Shown: positions 1 to 8,068 of the stretch, piece after piece
Numbering within the stretch: the stretch's first letter is position 1
How the letters are laid out: every line of letters starts with the position of its first letter
Origin: Firmicutes bacterium AF25-13AC
GTDB lineage: Bacteria; Bacillota; Clostridia; Lachnospirales; Lachnospiraceae
Reading direction: 5' to 3'
NCBI GenBank assembly: GCA_003478935.1
Contig: QUFP01000021.1
Span: 1 to 64,000 of the forward strand
Length of the DNA stretch: 64,000 bases
Program-made: the position numbers and the translations under genes
The notes under the pieces: model-generated
Seen by the model: only the letters and a program-made list of their open reading frames with translations
Database searches by the model: none
Told to the model about the DNA's origin: nothing

Positions 1-22
1 AAATCAAGCCAATTCCACACAA

Positions 23-54
23 AAAGTACGTATAATATTCATTATACGTACTTT
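23..54. promoter_or_regulatory. Perfect 14-bp inverted repeat, probable operator of the RHH gene
   Basis: AAAGTACGTATAAT at 23-36 and its exact reverse complement at 41-54 are separated by 4 bp. The repeat lies about 90 bp upstream of the ribbon-helix-helix gene start. RHH proteins bind such palindromes as dimers or tetramers, so autoregulation is the simplest inference. There is no T-run suggesting a terminator. Confidence 0.6.
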
Positions 55-77
55 ATTTTAATATAAATGTAAACGTG

Positions 78-91
78 TACTTTACAAAGTA
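78..91. promoter_or_regulatory. Second short palindrome sharing the AAAGTA core
   Basis: TACTTT-AC-AAAGTA is a perfect 6-bp inverted repeat 50 bp before the RHH gene start. It repeats the AAAGTA/TACTTT ends of the 23-54 palindrome, which fits a second binding site for the same protein. No binding data can be seen from the sequence. Confidence 0.4.
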
Positions 92-140
92 AACATTATG
101 TATTACAATAGAAATATAGATTAAAAACAGGAGGCTTATC

Positions 141-1085
141 ATGACTGGAATCAAATCATTTCGTATCTCAGATGAGACAAAGGAACGCTTGGAATTACTA
201 TCAGCTTCAATCGGAGGCAATAAGGATCGTGTATTTAATACACTGATGGATACCTATTCGCTTGAACAAGAAAAGGCGACAGTGGCTGCATCTGATCAAG
301 AAAAAAATGTAGAAACATTCGAGCAGTATGCAAATACACTTGTTCGTCTTTATTTAGAGGCCTTACGTGCCGTATCATCATCTGATGATCGAATCCGCGG
401 TGAATTTCATAATCAGCTTGAAGAAAATGCCAAGACAATAAAAGAGCTTAGAAACCAACGTGATCGCATGGTAAATGAACTTACACTTGAAAAGACAAAT
501 GCACAAAAAGAAGCTGTCGAATTTCAGGCTAAAAATAAAGAATTGACAGCTGTAATAGAACGGTTGGAAAAGTCACTGGCTGCTGCTAGCGAACAAGTTG
601 ATGCAAAGCAGGCAATGAATGAGGTACTTCTTTCTCAGGTAAAGCAGACTGAAAAAGAGAAAGAAGAATATAACCAGATGGCAACACGCTTCCATGAGCT
701 TGAAAAGCAATTGGAAGATCAAAAAACTTCTTCCAGGAAGGAAAAACAAACATTTGAAGAAGAATTACGCAAAGCTATTTCCGAAAAAGAGAAAGCTGCT
801 TATGAAGCTGAGTTATTAAAAAAAGAAGAAATACATAAAGCAGAAGAAACAATCCGAAAGGAAAAAGATGAAGAAATTGCTGCTCTGCAAAAACAACTCT
901 TTGATATGCAGACCAGACAGCTTTCTGATCAGGCTGCCCTTCAAGAAGCTAAAACTGCACTGCTCTCTCTTCGTTTAGAATTATCACAAGCACATCAAAA
1001 AGAACTTAATGAAGTGCGTATAGAAAAAGATAAGAAAATTGAGGCACTGCAAAATGAACTGTTAAAGGCTTTAGATAAAAAATAA
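141..1085 (+). CDS. Ribbon-helix-helix N-terminus with long coiled-coil tail
   Basis: The 314-aa protein has a short N-terminal segment that reads as a ribbon-helix-helix DNA-binding fold: a beta strand SFRIS near residue 6, then two helices to about residue 43. From about residue 55 to the end it is almost entirely Lys/Glu/Gln-rich coiled coil. The architecture resembles KfrA-like or structural DNA-binding proteins in outline, but I do not recognise a named family. The start follows a strong AGGAGG site 7 bp upstream. Two palindromes lie upstream and may be its operators. There is no signal peptide or membrane segment, so it should be cytoplasmic. The following SGNH gene has its own promoter, so the two are not necessarily one operon. 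Confidence 0.7.
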   Translation: MTGIKSFRISDETKERLELLSASIGGNKDRVFNTLMDTYSLEQEKATVAASDQEKNVETFEQYANTLVRLYLEALRAVSSSDDRIRGEFHNQLEENAKTIKELRNQRDRMVNELTLEKTNAQKEAVEFQAKNKELTAVIERLEKSLAAASEQVDAKQAMNEVLLSQVKQTEKEKEEYNQMATRFHELEKQLEDQKTSSRKEKQTFEEELRKAISEKEKAAYEAELLKKEEIHKAEETIRKEKDEEIAALQKQLFDMQTRQLSDQAALQEAKTALLSLRLELSQAHQKELNEVRIEKDKKIEALQNELLKALDKK

Positions 1086-1103
1086 AGAACACAATATTTG
1101 TAA

Positions 1104-1131
1104 TTGACATTAGAATATAGTTGTCTATAAT
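1104..1131 (+). promoter_or_regulatory. Sigma-A type promoter of the SGNH hydrolase gene
   Basis: TTGACA at 1104-1109 and TATAAT at 1126-1131 are separated by 16 bp, both perfect consensus hexamers, about 75 bp before the SGNH start codon. Confidence 0.75.
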
Positions 1132-1208
1132 AAAGTTGAATTTACTATTCAGAATGCATAAAAAATAATTTTATGCTTCTCTGTATAATTACAAGTTGGA
1201 GGCTTATT

Positions 1209-2114
1209 ATGAGTACACATGAAGATTTTGAAGATTGCCCACTGCAGAATATAATTCGAGATGGAGGCATGATGAACATCTTTCGCACGATTGGATGCAT
1301 TGGAGACAGTCTTGCGAGCGGTGAATTTGAATATTGGGATAATGGTCAAAAGGGCTACTGGGACTTTTATGAATACTCCTGGGGTAAACAAATTGAGCGC
1401 ATCACGGGTATTTCAGTAACGAACTTTTCGCGCGGTGGTATGACTGCTTTTCATATGTATCAGGAAGCAGACAAGCAGGACGGACCAAATGCAGATATTG
1501 CACACTTATTTGACCCATTTAATTTAAAGCAGGGTTATATCATTGCACTCGGTGTAAATGATTTAAAGGGTAAAAATAACTTAAATGATCTGTACGAAGG
1601 AAATGTCGGTTCAGCAAAAACAGACATTTGTCTTGAAGATTATAATAAGAATGCAAATACGTTTGTTGGCTGGTACGCAAAGATTATCCAGCGTATTCAG
1701 AAGATGCAGCCTCACACCAAATTTTTTCTGGTAACAATGCCAGATGAAGGTACTGGAAACTGGAAAGAGGAATCACACGCAAAGGCACTTCATGAAATCG
1801 CTGATTATTTGAAAAACTGTTACGTAATTGACTTGTATCATGAGGCTCCGAAATATGATGAAGAATTTCGCAGTAAGTATTTTTGCGGTCATATGAATGC
1901 AATGGGCTATTTATTAACTGCTCATTATTTCATGACATATATTGACTGGATCATCCGCCACAATGTACATGATTTTCGTTTTGTCCAGTTTATCGGAAGC
2001 GATAAAATTCCGTTTGCTCTTGGTAAAGAAGCTGCTGAAAAACAACAGCAAGAAAATGACAAAAAGAATGCCACAAAAGAAAAAGTTCTTGTGAGTGGTA
2101 TGTCTAACGACTAA
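1209..2114 (+). CDS. SGNH/GDSL-family hydrolase
   Basis: This is a predicted esterase or lipase-like hydrolase of 301 aa. The block I motif GDSL places the nucleophile at Ser34, and the oxyanion block GVND and a C-terminal GHMNAMGY segment with the catalytic His are present. There is no signal peptide, so it should be cytoplasmic and its substrate is unknown. The start is set at 1209 because GGAGG ends 6 bp before it; an ATG 12 codons upstream in the same frame has no ribosome site. The leader GGAGGCTTAT before the ATG is the same as that of the preceding RHH gene. A strong terminator follows the stop codon. Hydrolase family is confident; biological role is not. Confidence 0.8.
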   Translation: MSTHEDFEDCPLQNIIRDGGMMNIFRTIGCIGDSLASGEFEYWDNGQKGYWDFYEYSWGKQIERITGISVTNFSRGGMTAFHMYQEADKQDGPNADIAHLFDPFNLKQGYIIALGVNDLKGKNNLNDLYEGNVGSAKTDICLEDYNKNANTFVGWYAKIIQRIQKMQPHTKFFLVTMPDEGTGNWKEESHAKALHEIADYLKNCYVIDLYHEAPKYDEEFRSKYFCGHMNAMGYLLTAHYFMTYIDWIIRHNVHDFRFVQFIGSDKIPFALGKEAAEKQQQENDKKNATKEKVLVSGMSND

Positions 2115-2125
2115 TATAAACGAAA

Positions 2126-2172
2126 AAGAGGAGAAATACGAATTGTTTCTCCTCTTCTATTTTTTTGCTTTT
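2126..2172 (+). terminator. Rho-independent terminator after the SGNH gene
   Basis: An 11-bp perfect stem (2126-2136 with 2146-2156, 9-nt loop) is followed by T-rich sequence, 12 bp after the stop codon. Confidence 0.85.
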
Positions 2173-2232
2173 TTGTGTGTTAGAAATGTTGTTTTGAAGG
2201 AGAAGTTCTGGGTGGAAAATTTTATACTACTT

Positions 2233-2255
2233 AAGTTATGCTACTTTTATGTTAT
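2233..2255 (+). repeat. Direct repeat copy 1 (AAGTTATGCTACTTTT core)
   Basis: A 16-bp core followed by RTGTTAT is shared with 3088-3110: 23 positions with one mismatch, in the same orientation. The two copies flank the DIP1984 gene. On the other strand the core reads AAAGTAGCATAACTT, which resembles half of the palindrome at 23-54. Confidence 0.6.
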
Positions 2256-2268
2256 TATATTTTCACAA

Positions 2269-2316
2269 ACAAGAAGCTATGACATCGAATTATTGTAAGA
2301 TGTCATAGCTTCTTGT
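2269..2316. repeat. Perfect 18-bp inverted repeat with 12-nt loop
   Basis: ACAAGAAGCTATGACATC at 2269-2286 is the exact reverse complement of 2299-2316. No T-run follows on either strand, so it is not a classic terminator, though it lies between convergent genes. It could be a weak bidirectional terminator, a recombination site or a protein-binding site. Confidence 0.65.
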
Positions 2317-2574
2317 AACAAAATTAGATTCGATAATACCCCTCTCCCGCCCTCGTTGTGTGTTAATATCTGGTAGTAACGATAAAGAATTTCTATGCGC
2401 ATGTAACGATGCTGGAGATTACAATGATTTTATACTGCTCTCCCTCACATGTTTTTCCTCTCTATTTTCTGTATGTTTTGCTGCTTTGTGCTCTGCAGCT
2501 GAGCTGATATTCACTCACACAGCTACCGCTATCTTATCTTATTTTTTGCGGTTTCTAATTACCTTACAATCTTT

Positions 2575-3033
2575 TCATTCTTCTATCAGATCTGCTGTCC
2601 AGTTTGCTGCCTGAATTCGATTATCCAATATTCGATAGTCGCGACTCAAGGCATCTACCTTTTTTTGCAGTGCCTTCACATCAACTGCTGATAATTGGCG
2701 AATTTCATCACCGCGTGATCTAAAGCACAGATTACTTGCAATTGAAATTGTATTTTGAAAACTTGCAATACGCAATTTTAAAACATCACGCTTTGCAAGC
2801 AGATCTGACAGCAATTCACCGTCTGATACGACTGCCATATTTGTTTTATTAATTACGATGATCAACTTTTCAAGCTGATTAAGGCATTCATCGAGTTCCT
2901 TTAAAAGCTGTTCTGGATCTTCTACTGGCAAAACTCCCTCCTGCATCAATGCATTGCTCGTAATACGAGAACGAAGCTGCTCAATTTTCTTATTTAAATC
3001 TGCTCTTTCCTGTAATGCTTCTGCAAGCTTCAT
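2575..3033 (-). CDS. DIP1984 family protein
   Basis: The 152-aa protein matches the DIP1984 family pattern: an N-terminal MKLAEALQERADLNKKIEQLRSR helix (first residues quoted only), a LIxxINKTN motif in the middle, and a C-terminal VDVKALQKKVDALSRDYR...IQAANW segment. Members are small, mostly helical soluble proteins of unknown molecular role, sometimes labelled septicolysin-like. Length is normal for the family. The start has AGAGGAG 6 bp upstream. It is a single-gene unit, convergent with the SGNH gene and flanked by two copies of a 23-bp direct repeat. The family assignment comes from recognising conserved positions, not from a search. Confidence 0.75.
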   Translation of the reverse strand: MKLAEALQERADLNKKIEQLRSRITSNALMQEGVLPVEDPEQLLKELDECLNQLEKLIIVINKTNMAVVSDGELLSDLLAKRDVLKLRIASFQNTISIASNLCFRSRGDEIRQLSAVDVKALQKKVDALSRDYRILDNRIQAANWTADLIEE

Positions 3034-3087
3034 GTTTTCTCCTCTCTTATACGCTATCCTATTATGGTAGTATTTTTCTTGTTTTAT

Positions 3088-3110
3088 AAGTTATGCTACT
3101 TTTGTGTTAT
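3088..3110 (+). repeat. Direct repeat copy 2 (AAGTTATGCTACTTTT core)
   Basis: This copy lies 55 bp upstream of the DIP1984 start codon, where a minus-strand promoter or operator would be expected, so it may be a regulatory site rather than a mobile repeat. It pairs with 2233-2255. Confidence 0.55.
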
Positions 3111-3143
3111 ATTGTTTATTATAATATCTTTTGGGGATCAATT

Positions 3144-4163
3144 TTAGCGCTGCAAGTTTACATCATTTGATTTCATAACATGAATAATATCTTCTTCTGT
3201 TACAATATTAAAATCATGTTGAATCATCAGCTTCAATACACTGGCTGCAATTGAAAAATCAATCGTATACTGTGGATTTTCTTTCTTTTTCAGCATATGA
3301 ATCAATGCTGCTGCAAATGCATCTCCTGCTCCCACTGCTTCTAAACTATGTACATGATGTACTGGTGTCTCATAAAACTGATCACCATTCAGATAAATGG
3401 CCATCCAATCTCCATCTTCAACTGTATGCATACTGCGAAGCACACTTGCTACTGCTTTGCAATTTGGAAACTGTCTTGTAATTTCCTGCATTCCCTCTCG
3501 ATATGTATCAATCTGTTCAATTCCCCTTGACATATCTCCATCAAATGCATGAATTCCAAGAGAAGCTTCAAAATCTTCATCATTCGCAATGCAAAGTGTT
3601 ACATATGGCATAAGCTCTCGCATAACGCACTGGGCTGTATTTTTATCCCACATCTTAGCACGATAATTTAAATCACAGACTACTTCGATTCCCTTTCTTT
3701 TGCAGCATCGAAGTGCATCCAAAACCGTTTCCTTGACGCTCTCACTGACTGCCGGCGTTACTCCAGAGAAAAAGAAAATATCAGTATCTTCCAGAATCTT
3801 ATCCCAGTCATATTCGTCTGGCTTTGAACAGGCAAATGCACTGTCAGCACGGTCATACACCACATTTGTAGGACGAATATTATTTCCCTTTTCAAAATAG
3901 TAAATGCCAAGACGTTTTCCGCCCCTTAAAATATGAGTGGTATCCGTTCCATAACGGCGAAGCTCATTTAATGCTGCCTGACCAACTGGATTATCTGGAA
4001 GCTTCGTAACCAATGCTGCTTCTTCTTTTAACATGGCAAGTCCTGCTGCCACATTTGCCTCTGCCCCACCATAACTTGCTTCAAAATTCTGTGCCTGCAC
4101 AATACGAAGATATTCAGGTGTCTTAAGGCGCAGCATGATTTCTCCAAACGTTACCGCTTTCAT
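3144..4163 (-). CDS. kdgK: 2-keto-3-deoxygluconate kinase (PfkB family)
   Basis: This ribokinase/PfkB-family sugar kinase has 339 aa. It probably phosphorylates 2-keto-3-deoxygluconate to KDPG in uronate and pectin catabolism. The N-terminal MKAVTFGEIMLRL, the GGAEANVA substrate-binding segment near residue 33 and the ATP-binding anion-hole GAGDAF at about residues 278-283 are all present. Clostridial KDG kinases share the opening sequence and the YYFEKGNNIRPTNVVYDR block. AAGGAG precedes the start and a clear promoter lies at 4200-4228. No other Entner-Doudoroff or uronate genes are adjacent, so substrate specificity is inferred from sequence type alone. Confidence 0.8.
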   Translation of the reverse strand: MKAVTFGEIMLRLKTPEYLRIVQAQNFEASYGGAEANVAAGLAMLKEEAALVTKLPDNPVGQAALNELRRYGTDTTHILRGGKRLGIYYFEKGNNIRPTNVVYDRADSAFACSKPDEYDWDKILEDTDIFFFSGVTPAVSESVKETVLDALRCCKRKGIEVVCDLNYRAKMWDKNTAQCVMRELMPYVTLCIANDEDFEASLGIHAFDGDMSRGIEQIDTYREGMQEITRQFPNCKAVASVLRSMHTVEDGDWMAIYLNGDQFYETPVHHVHSLEAVGAGDAFAAALIHMLKKKENPQYTIDFSIAASVLKLMIQHDFNIVTEEDIIHVMKSNDVNLQR

Positions 4164-4199
4164 TATAAAATTTACTCCTTCCCATCTTCATTTTATACA

Positions 4200-4228
4200 A
4201 GTATACCACTTATCTGATTGTTTTTCAA
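4200..4228 (-). promoter_or_regulatory. Sigma-A type promoter of kdgK
   Basis: On the minus strand TTGAAA (4228-4223) and TATACT (4205-4200) are spaced by 17 bp, about 40 bp upstream of the start codon. Confidence 0.65.
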
Positions 4229-4340
4229 CACAAGAAAAATTGCTTTATCACTTTCTTCTCATGCGTATTTGCATTCTTATATCGCAGCTTTACAAATTTT
4301 ATTATCATTTCTGGTGCATCTGCAAAATATTTTCGCACTT

Positions 4341-6389
4341 CTAACTCATGCAAAACAAAACAATTGGATTACTTGCCAGATTTATCAGATCCATATAGGT
4401 GCTGGGACTTTTTTCTTTTCTCAAAATTTCGTAGTTCAAAAATCTCTCTGCTTTTGAATCTGAGATTGCTATGCCATCACACAGGTTCTTGCGTACTTGT
4501 TCTTGCTTTGTCTCTGTCCAACTACTCTGCTCATCCCCCATCAAGGTATTCAGTTCTTCCAACTCCTGCCGTGTCTTTTGAGGTATCTTCAAAATGTAGA
4601 AATAGCCGTATGTGCCTTTAATCTCTTTTGACATCAGTATTTCTGAATCAAGCATCTCTGTTACCATGTCTGAAACCTCATCTGCACTGTATACGCTGTA
4701 GAATCCATGCCCACGTGATTCAAGAACGTTGGCATTCAATGTCACTTTGGTACCGCGCATTAACTGCACCACTGCATTTTGTGTAATATAAGTTTCATTT
4801 TTGGAAACACACTCAAAAATATCGCGTGCAAGATAAGAATCCAGATACAGATGATATTGCTTTTTAAGCTCATTTTTCCGTTCTTCTTTGGTGGTTGCTG
4901 CCAACATCTTAATCTGTTTCACATTCCTTTGCAGTGTCTTTTTCCATTCGGGAACAGATTGCTGATAAGAGGCAGTCTTATACAAATATGAAAATGCCGG
5001 AATACCAGCCATATGGAAGGTAAGCTTTGTGTCCCCGTTTAAGATTCCCGCATTCTTTGATTTACATTTAATGCGTCCAAATCCTGAAAAAACTTCAATG
5101 GCATGTTGTCTGCAGCGTTCACGGAGCTTGGTATTCTTTAATAGCTGGTACTTTCTAAATTGTTCCGATGCCGTATACTTCGAACCCTTTCCGTTAACCG
5201 TAATGCTGCCGGCTTCATTTGTAAAAATTACTTTCTGCTGCTCAATGTAAAGTTTTCCATCAACAGCCTTCTCCATTCCTGTACTAAAGCCATCCAGCCA
5301 TGAAATCGCCCAACTGTTATATTCCTTTACCTTGTCATCCAACTCACGCTTGTATGATACTGGACTTGTGGATGGAGCTAATGGAATGCCTTCTTTTACT
5401 TCCTGTTCCAGTTTTTTTACAAACTTTTTTAGTTTTGCTTCAGTCGCAGCATCCCAATCGACACAAATTAAATCCCATAATCTGTCGCTCTGCTCTGTAA
5501 TCGTTAGATATGATTTTATCCATGTCGGCTCCTGAAAAAAAGATGCAATGGATTTGCCTGAAAAAGTATCGCAAATGAACTTCATTCCTAGGTGCGAGAC
5601 TGTGATATCTACTCTTTTGTCTTCATATTTGTTGCAATGCAAGGTTCCCTCAAATTTGGCATTGTTCCTGCACAGCTGGCTTAAATACACATTCACGCAT
5701 TCCTGCCCCTTTCTTTCAATCTCTTCCCAGTAATCTCGAATCAAATCTTTCATTTGTTGGCGCTGCCTGGCTGCTTGCTCTTTGCGGACATCTTCAATTA
5801 TTTCATCAGTCAGCTCTAAAAGATAAGACTGTACTTCATCTATGTCCGTACACAATCCCAATCGTGTACAATCTATCTTCCTTTCTAACACAACCGGTAG
5901 TTCATCTGCATTCAACCATATATGATAAATTTCTTTTTTCTTTCCAATATTTTCAACATCCAATTGGAATTTCCAATCTGGTTTACCTAATTTTTGACGA
6001 ATATGCTCCCGAAGCTGCGGCAATATCTGCGTTTCTACCTCTGAGGTCGAAAGCCATCGTCCCCATTTGTTTCTCTGTACTTCATTGATTGGAATTGGTT
6101 TTCCAAAATCTGACGCATACTGTACGTAGTCCTTCTGCAACGATACCGATTCCAAAAGATCTTGTTTCGTCAAGATCGTCTGCACCTGCAAAGCCCACAA
6201 AAGCTTTACATTTCCAACTTTTGAGATTCCGGCCTCTGCTTTTTTGTTGTGCTCAATAAATTCTGGCATCTGTGTGATTGTCTGGTACAGTGACGGATAT
6301 TTTTTTGCAAATGATTCGTCTACATTGATCCATTTTTCTGGCATTCTCATATTGCTTTTCTGGCGATCTGCCATCCTGCAGACAGCCAT
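4341..6389 (-). CDS. Unknown 682-aa protein, third gene of a MoxR-VWA operon
   Basis: I do not recognise a family. The protein is large, soluble and charged, with no signal peptide or membrane segment. A Lys/Arg/Glu-rich helical stretch lies around residues 200-235 and a shorter one around 515-535; the C-terminal 170 residues are mixed alpha/beta. It begins 29 bp after the VWA gene stop, which is strong evidence that it acts with the MoxR ATPase and VWA protein. The start is uncertain: AAGGAGG abuts the first ATG (6389) with no spacing, while the ATG at 6374 lies 15 bp downstream of it. By analogy with RavA-ViaA and other MoxR/VWA ternary systems, it may be the substrate, adaptor or effector. 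This is inference from gene order only. Confidence 0.75.
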   Translation of the reverse strand: MAVCRMADRQKSNMRMPEKWINVDESFAKKYPSLYQTITQMPEFIEHNKKAEAGISKVGNVKLLWALQVQTILTKQDLLESVSLQKDYVQYASDFGKPIPINEVQRNKWGRWLSTSEVETQILPQLREHIRQKLGKPDWKFQLDVENIGKKKEIYHIWLNADELPVVLERKIDCTRLGLCTDIDEVQSYLLELTDEIIEDVRKEQAARQRQQMKDLIRDYWEEIERKGQECVNVYLSQLCRNNAKFEGTLHCNKYEDKRVDITVSHLGMKFICDTFSGKSIASFFQEPTWIKSYLTITEQSDRLWDLICVDWDAATEAKLKKFVKKLEQEVKEGIPLAPSTSPVSYKRELDDKVKEYNSWAISWLDGFSTGMEKAVDGKLYIEQQKVIFTNEAGSITVNGKGSKYTASEQFRKYQLLKNTKLRERCRQHAIEVFSGFGRIKCKSKNAGILNGDTKLTFHMAGIPAFSYLYKTASYQQSVPEWKKTLQRNVKQIKMLAATTKEERKNELKKQYHLYLDSYLARDIFECVSKNETYITQNAVVQLMRGTKVTLNANVLESRGHGFYSVYSADEVSDMVTEMLDSEILMSKEIKGTYGYFYILKIPQKTRQELEELNTLMGDEQSSWTETKQEQVRKNLCDGIAISDSKAERFLNYEILRKEKSPSTYMDLINLASNPIVLFCMS

Positions 6390-6418
6390 CCTCCTTTCTT
6401 CTCTTATTGACCCGGCAA

Positions 6419-8056
6419 TTACTTCATTTCAGAAAGAAATCCCAGTAATTGTCGGATATTCCTTATCTCATACATCGCTGCATAGTGTCCATATACAGAG
6501 GCAATGGAATCGCCCTGATCCCACTTTTTACGATCATCCGTATTTAACCAATACGCACATTTTGCTTTTCGGCAGATGTTTTTTATATAATTCTCCCCAG
6601 CATCGTTTTTGTTGTTTCTTGCATCGCCAATAAAGATGATCATGCTATCCTTGCTGATGCGATTGCGGTACTCTTTCCACATACTTCGCAATGGTCGCTC
6701 ATAGTTTGAGTACTGCCCGCTGCGCGGAATCATCGTAAGAATCTGTTTTGCAGCATTATCAACATCTTCTGTATCGTACACCCTGGATATATCATAAAGA
6801 GAATTGACAAAAGCAAACGCACTGCATCCTCGTGGAAAGACCTCTTTCAAAAGCCCTATGAAGGCGAGCATCATCTCCGAGGCATCCTTGCAGGAACCGG
6901 ACACATCCAAAATGAGAACCAGATCGGCCTTGTTGCGCCGTGGCTGCTTATATATAAGGTTGATGGGCTGTCCGCAGGTGCGAATAGACTCTCGCATTGT
7001 CTCTTCCAGATTCAGAGACAATCGCCTTTTGCTGTTAATATTTCTGGTCATACGCGTCTTAAATGCCAGAAGATTCTGGCGCAGGTATTCGCGCATTTGA
7101 TTTTTTTCTGCTTCTGTCAGCTTTTTAAACGGCTTCTCGCTAAGTCTCACAAACTCTGCATTCATCGTTTGTATGCTTCCGCCGCCAATGAAATCTGCAC
7201 GATGGATCATGGAAGACGGCTTAATTGTTAGCGAATCATTGGAACTATCCATGCCTCTTTTCATTTGTTCAAAGGCACTATCCAGTTCTCTGCACGTGTC
7301 CTCATAGCGTCGCTGTTCATCCTTCATCTGACGCTGCAGCTTTTTGATTTGCTGGTCCGTTTCTTCTTGTGCCTGACTGATTGCAGACTCCAACTCAGCC
7401 GTATTCTTTTGCCTTTTTGTAATAGCAGAACTTAGTTCCTTACTGATATCCATCATTGCGTCTGCCTGTTCCAAATCTCCATCGTACAGACTTTTCTCTG
7501 CCTGCTTCATCAATGTCTGATATAAGCAACCTGCCTGTTTCTCATCCAATGGTGTATCACCTAAAAGCATTTTTTTAGCTTGTTCTATCTGCTTTTGAGA
7601 CTTTGTTTTTGTTTCCGACAATTTCTTTAACTGTGTCTGTGTTTTTCTGCTTACCTTTGGTTTCGACTCATTCTCATGCGCCTTTTGAATTATATTCTTT
7701 CGAATCCGTTCTTTTTGTTTTTTCAAATTCTCCAGCTGTTTTTGAGCGTCAGACACAAATAAGTCCAGTTCTTTTCGTTTCTCCTGCTTCTCTTTTTCCT
7801 TTTGTTCCTCCCTTTGTGGGATTGTTTTTTTGCTCAGAAACTCTCGAAACAACGCTTTCATCTTTGCTACCTGCTCGCCTGTCTTTGCCAGGCAGACAGA
7901 AAGTGCGGCCAACATTTCATCTTCCTCTGTGATATCCACACCGGCTGATTCCACTGATCTTAGCAGATGTGCAAGTGCACTCTCAGAAACTGCAAATTTA
8001 TGATCTTGGAGAAAAACGGCAAATTCCGAAAGAAAATCAAGAATATCTTTTTGCAT
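6419..8056 (-). CDS. VWA (CoxE/ViaA-like) protein with long coiled-coil N-terminal half
   Basis: The 545-aa protein ends in a von Willebrand factor A domain. The MIDAS motif DVSGS is at residues 384-388 and a GDARNNKND segment near residue 477 supplies a later metal-site Asp. Residues about 90-275 are Lys/Gln/Glu-rich and predicted coiled coil. CoxE/ViaA proteins pair with MoxR AAA+ ATPases and are thought to recruit substrates through the metal-dependent site. The gene starts 12 bp after the MoxR stop and is followed at 29 bp by the unknown 682-aa gene, so all three are probably co-transcribed from the promoter at 8987-9015. There is no signal peptide, so a cytoplasmic complex is expected. 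The cellular process served is unknown. Confidence 0.85.
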   Translation of the reverse strand: MQKDILDFLSEFAVFLQDHKFAVSESALAHLLRSVESAGVDITEEDEMLAALSVCLAKTGEQVAKMKALFREFLSKKTIPQREEQKEKEKQEKRKELDLFVSDAQKQLENLKKQKERIRKNIIQKAHENESKPKVSRKTQTQLKKLSETKTKSQKQIEQAKKMLLGDTPLDEKQAGCLYQTLMKQAEKSLYDGDLEQADAMMDISKELSSAITKRQKNTAELESAISQAQEETDQQIKKLQRQMKDEQRRYEDTCRELDSAFEQMKRGMDSSNDSLTIKPSSMIHRADFIGGGSIQTMNAEFVRLSEKPFKKLTEAEKNQMREYLRQNLLAFKTRMTRNINSKRRLSLNLEETMRESIRTCGQPINLIYKQPRRNKADLVLILDVSGSCKDASEMMLAFIGLLKEVFPRGCSAFAFVNSLYDISRVYDTEDVDNAAKQILTMIPRSGQYSNYERPLRSMWKEYRNRISKDSMIIFIGDARNNKNDAGENYIKNICRKAKCAYWLNTDDRKKWDQGDSIASVYGHYAAMYEIRNIRQLLGFLSEMK

Positions 8057-8068
8057 CGCATTCCTCCA

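Larger units (their letters stand above)
2115..2574. other. 460-bp gene-free stretch between convergent genes
   Basis: Apart from the terminator (2126-2172), one copy of a 16-mer repeat (2233-2255) and an 18-bp perfect inverted repeat (2269-2316), I see no supported gene here. Two short open frames lack ribosome sites and homology that I can recognise. Confidence 0.5.

Noticed and set aside
1141..1160. ACTATTCAGAA near the SGNH promoter as another copy of the 34973 element arm
   Set aside because: Only 11 bases match and there is no second arm or hairpin, so chance is as likely.
141..2114. RHH and SGNH genes as one operon because of identical GGAGGCTTAT leaders
   Set aside because: The SGNH gene has its own consensus promoter at 1104-1131 and the shared leader is short.
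2095..2298. 67-codon plus-strand open frame rich in Phe/Leu
   Set aside because: It overlaps the SGNH stop and spans the terminator and inverted repeat; composition is what AT-rich spacer would give.
2360..2614. 84-codon plus-strand open frame
   Set aside because: No ribosome site, no recognisable motif, and it overlaps the DIP1984 gene on the other strand.
6244..6633. 129-codon plus-strand open frame across the VWA/682-aa junction
   Set aside because: It is antisense to two well-supported genes and has no ribosome site.
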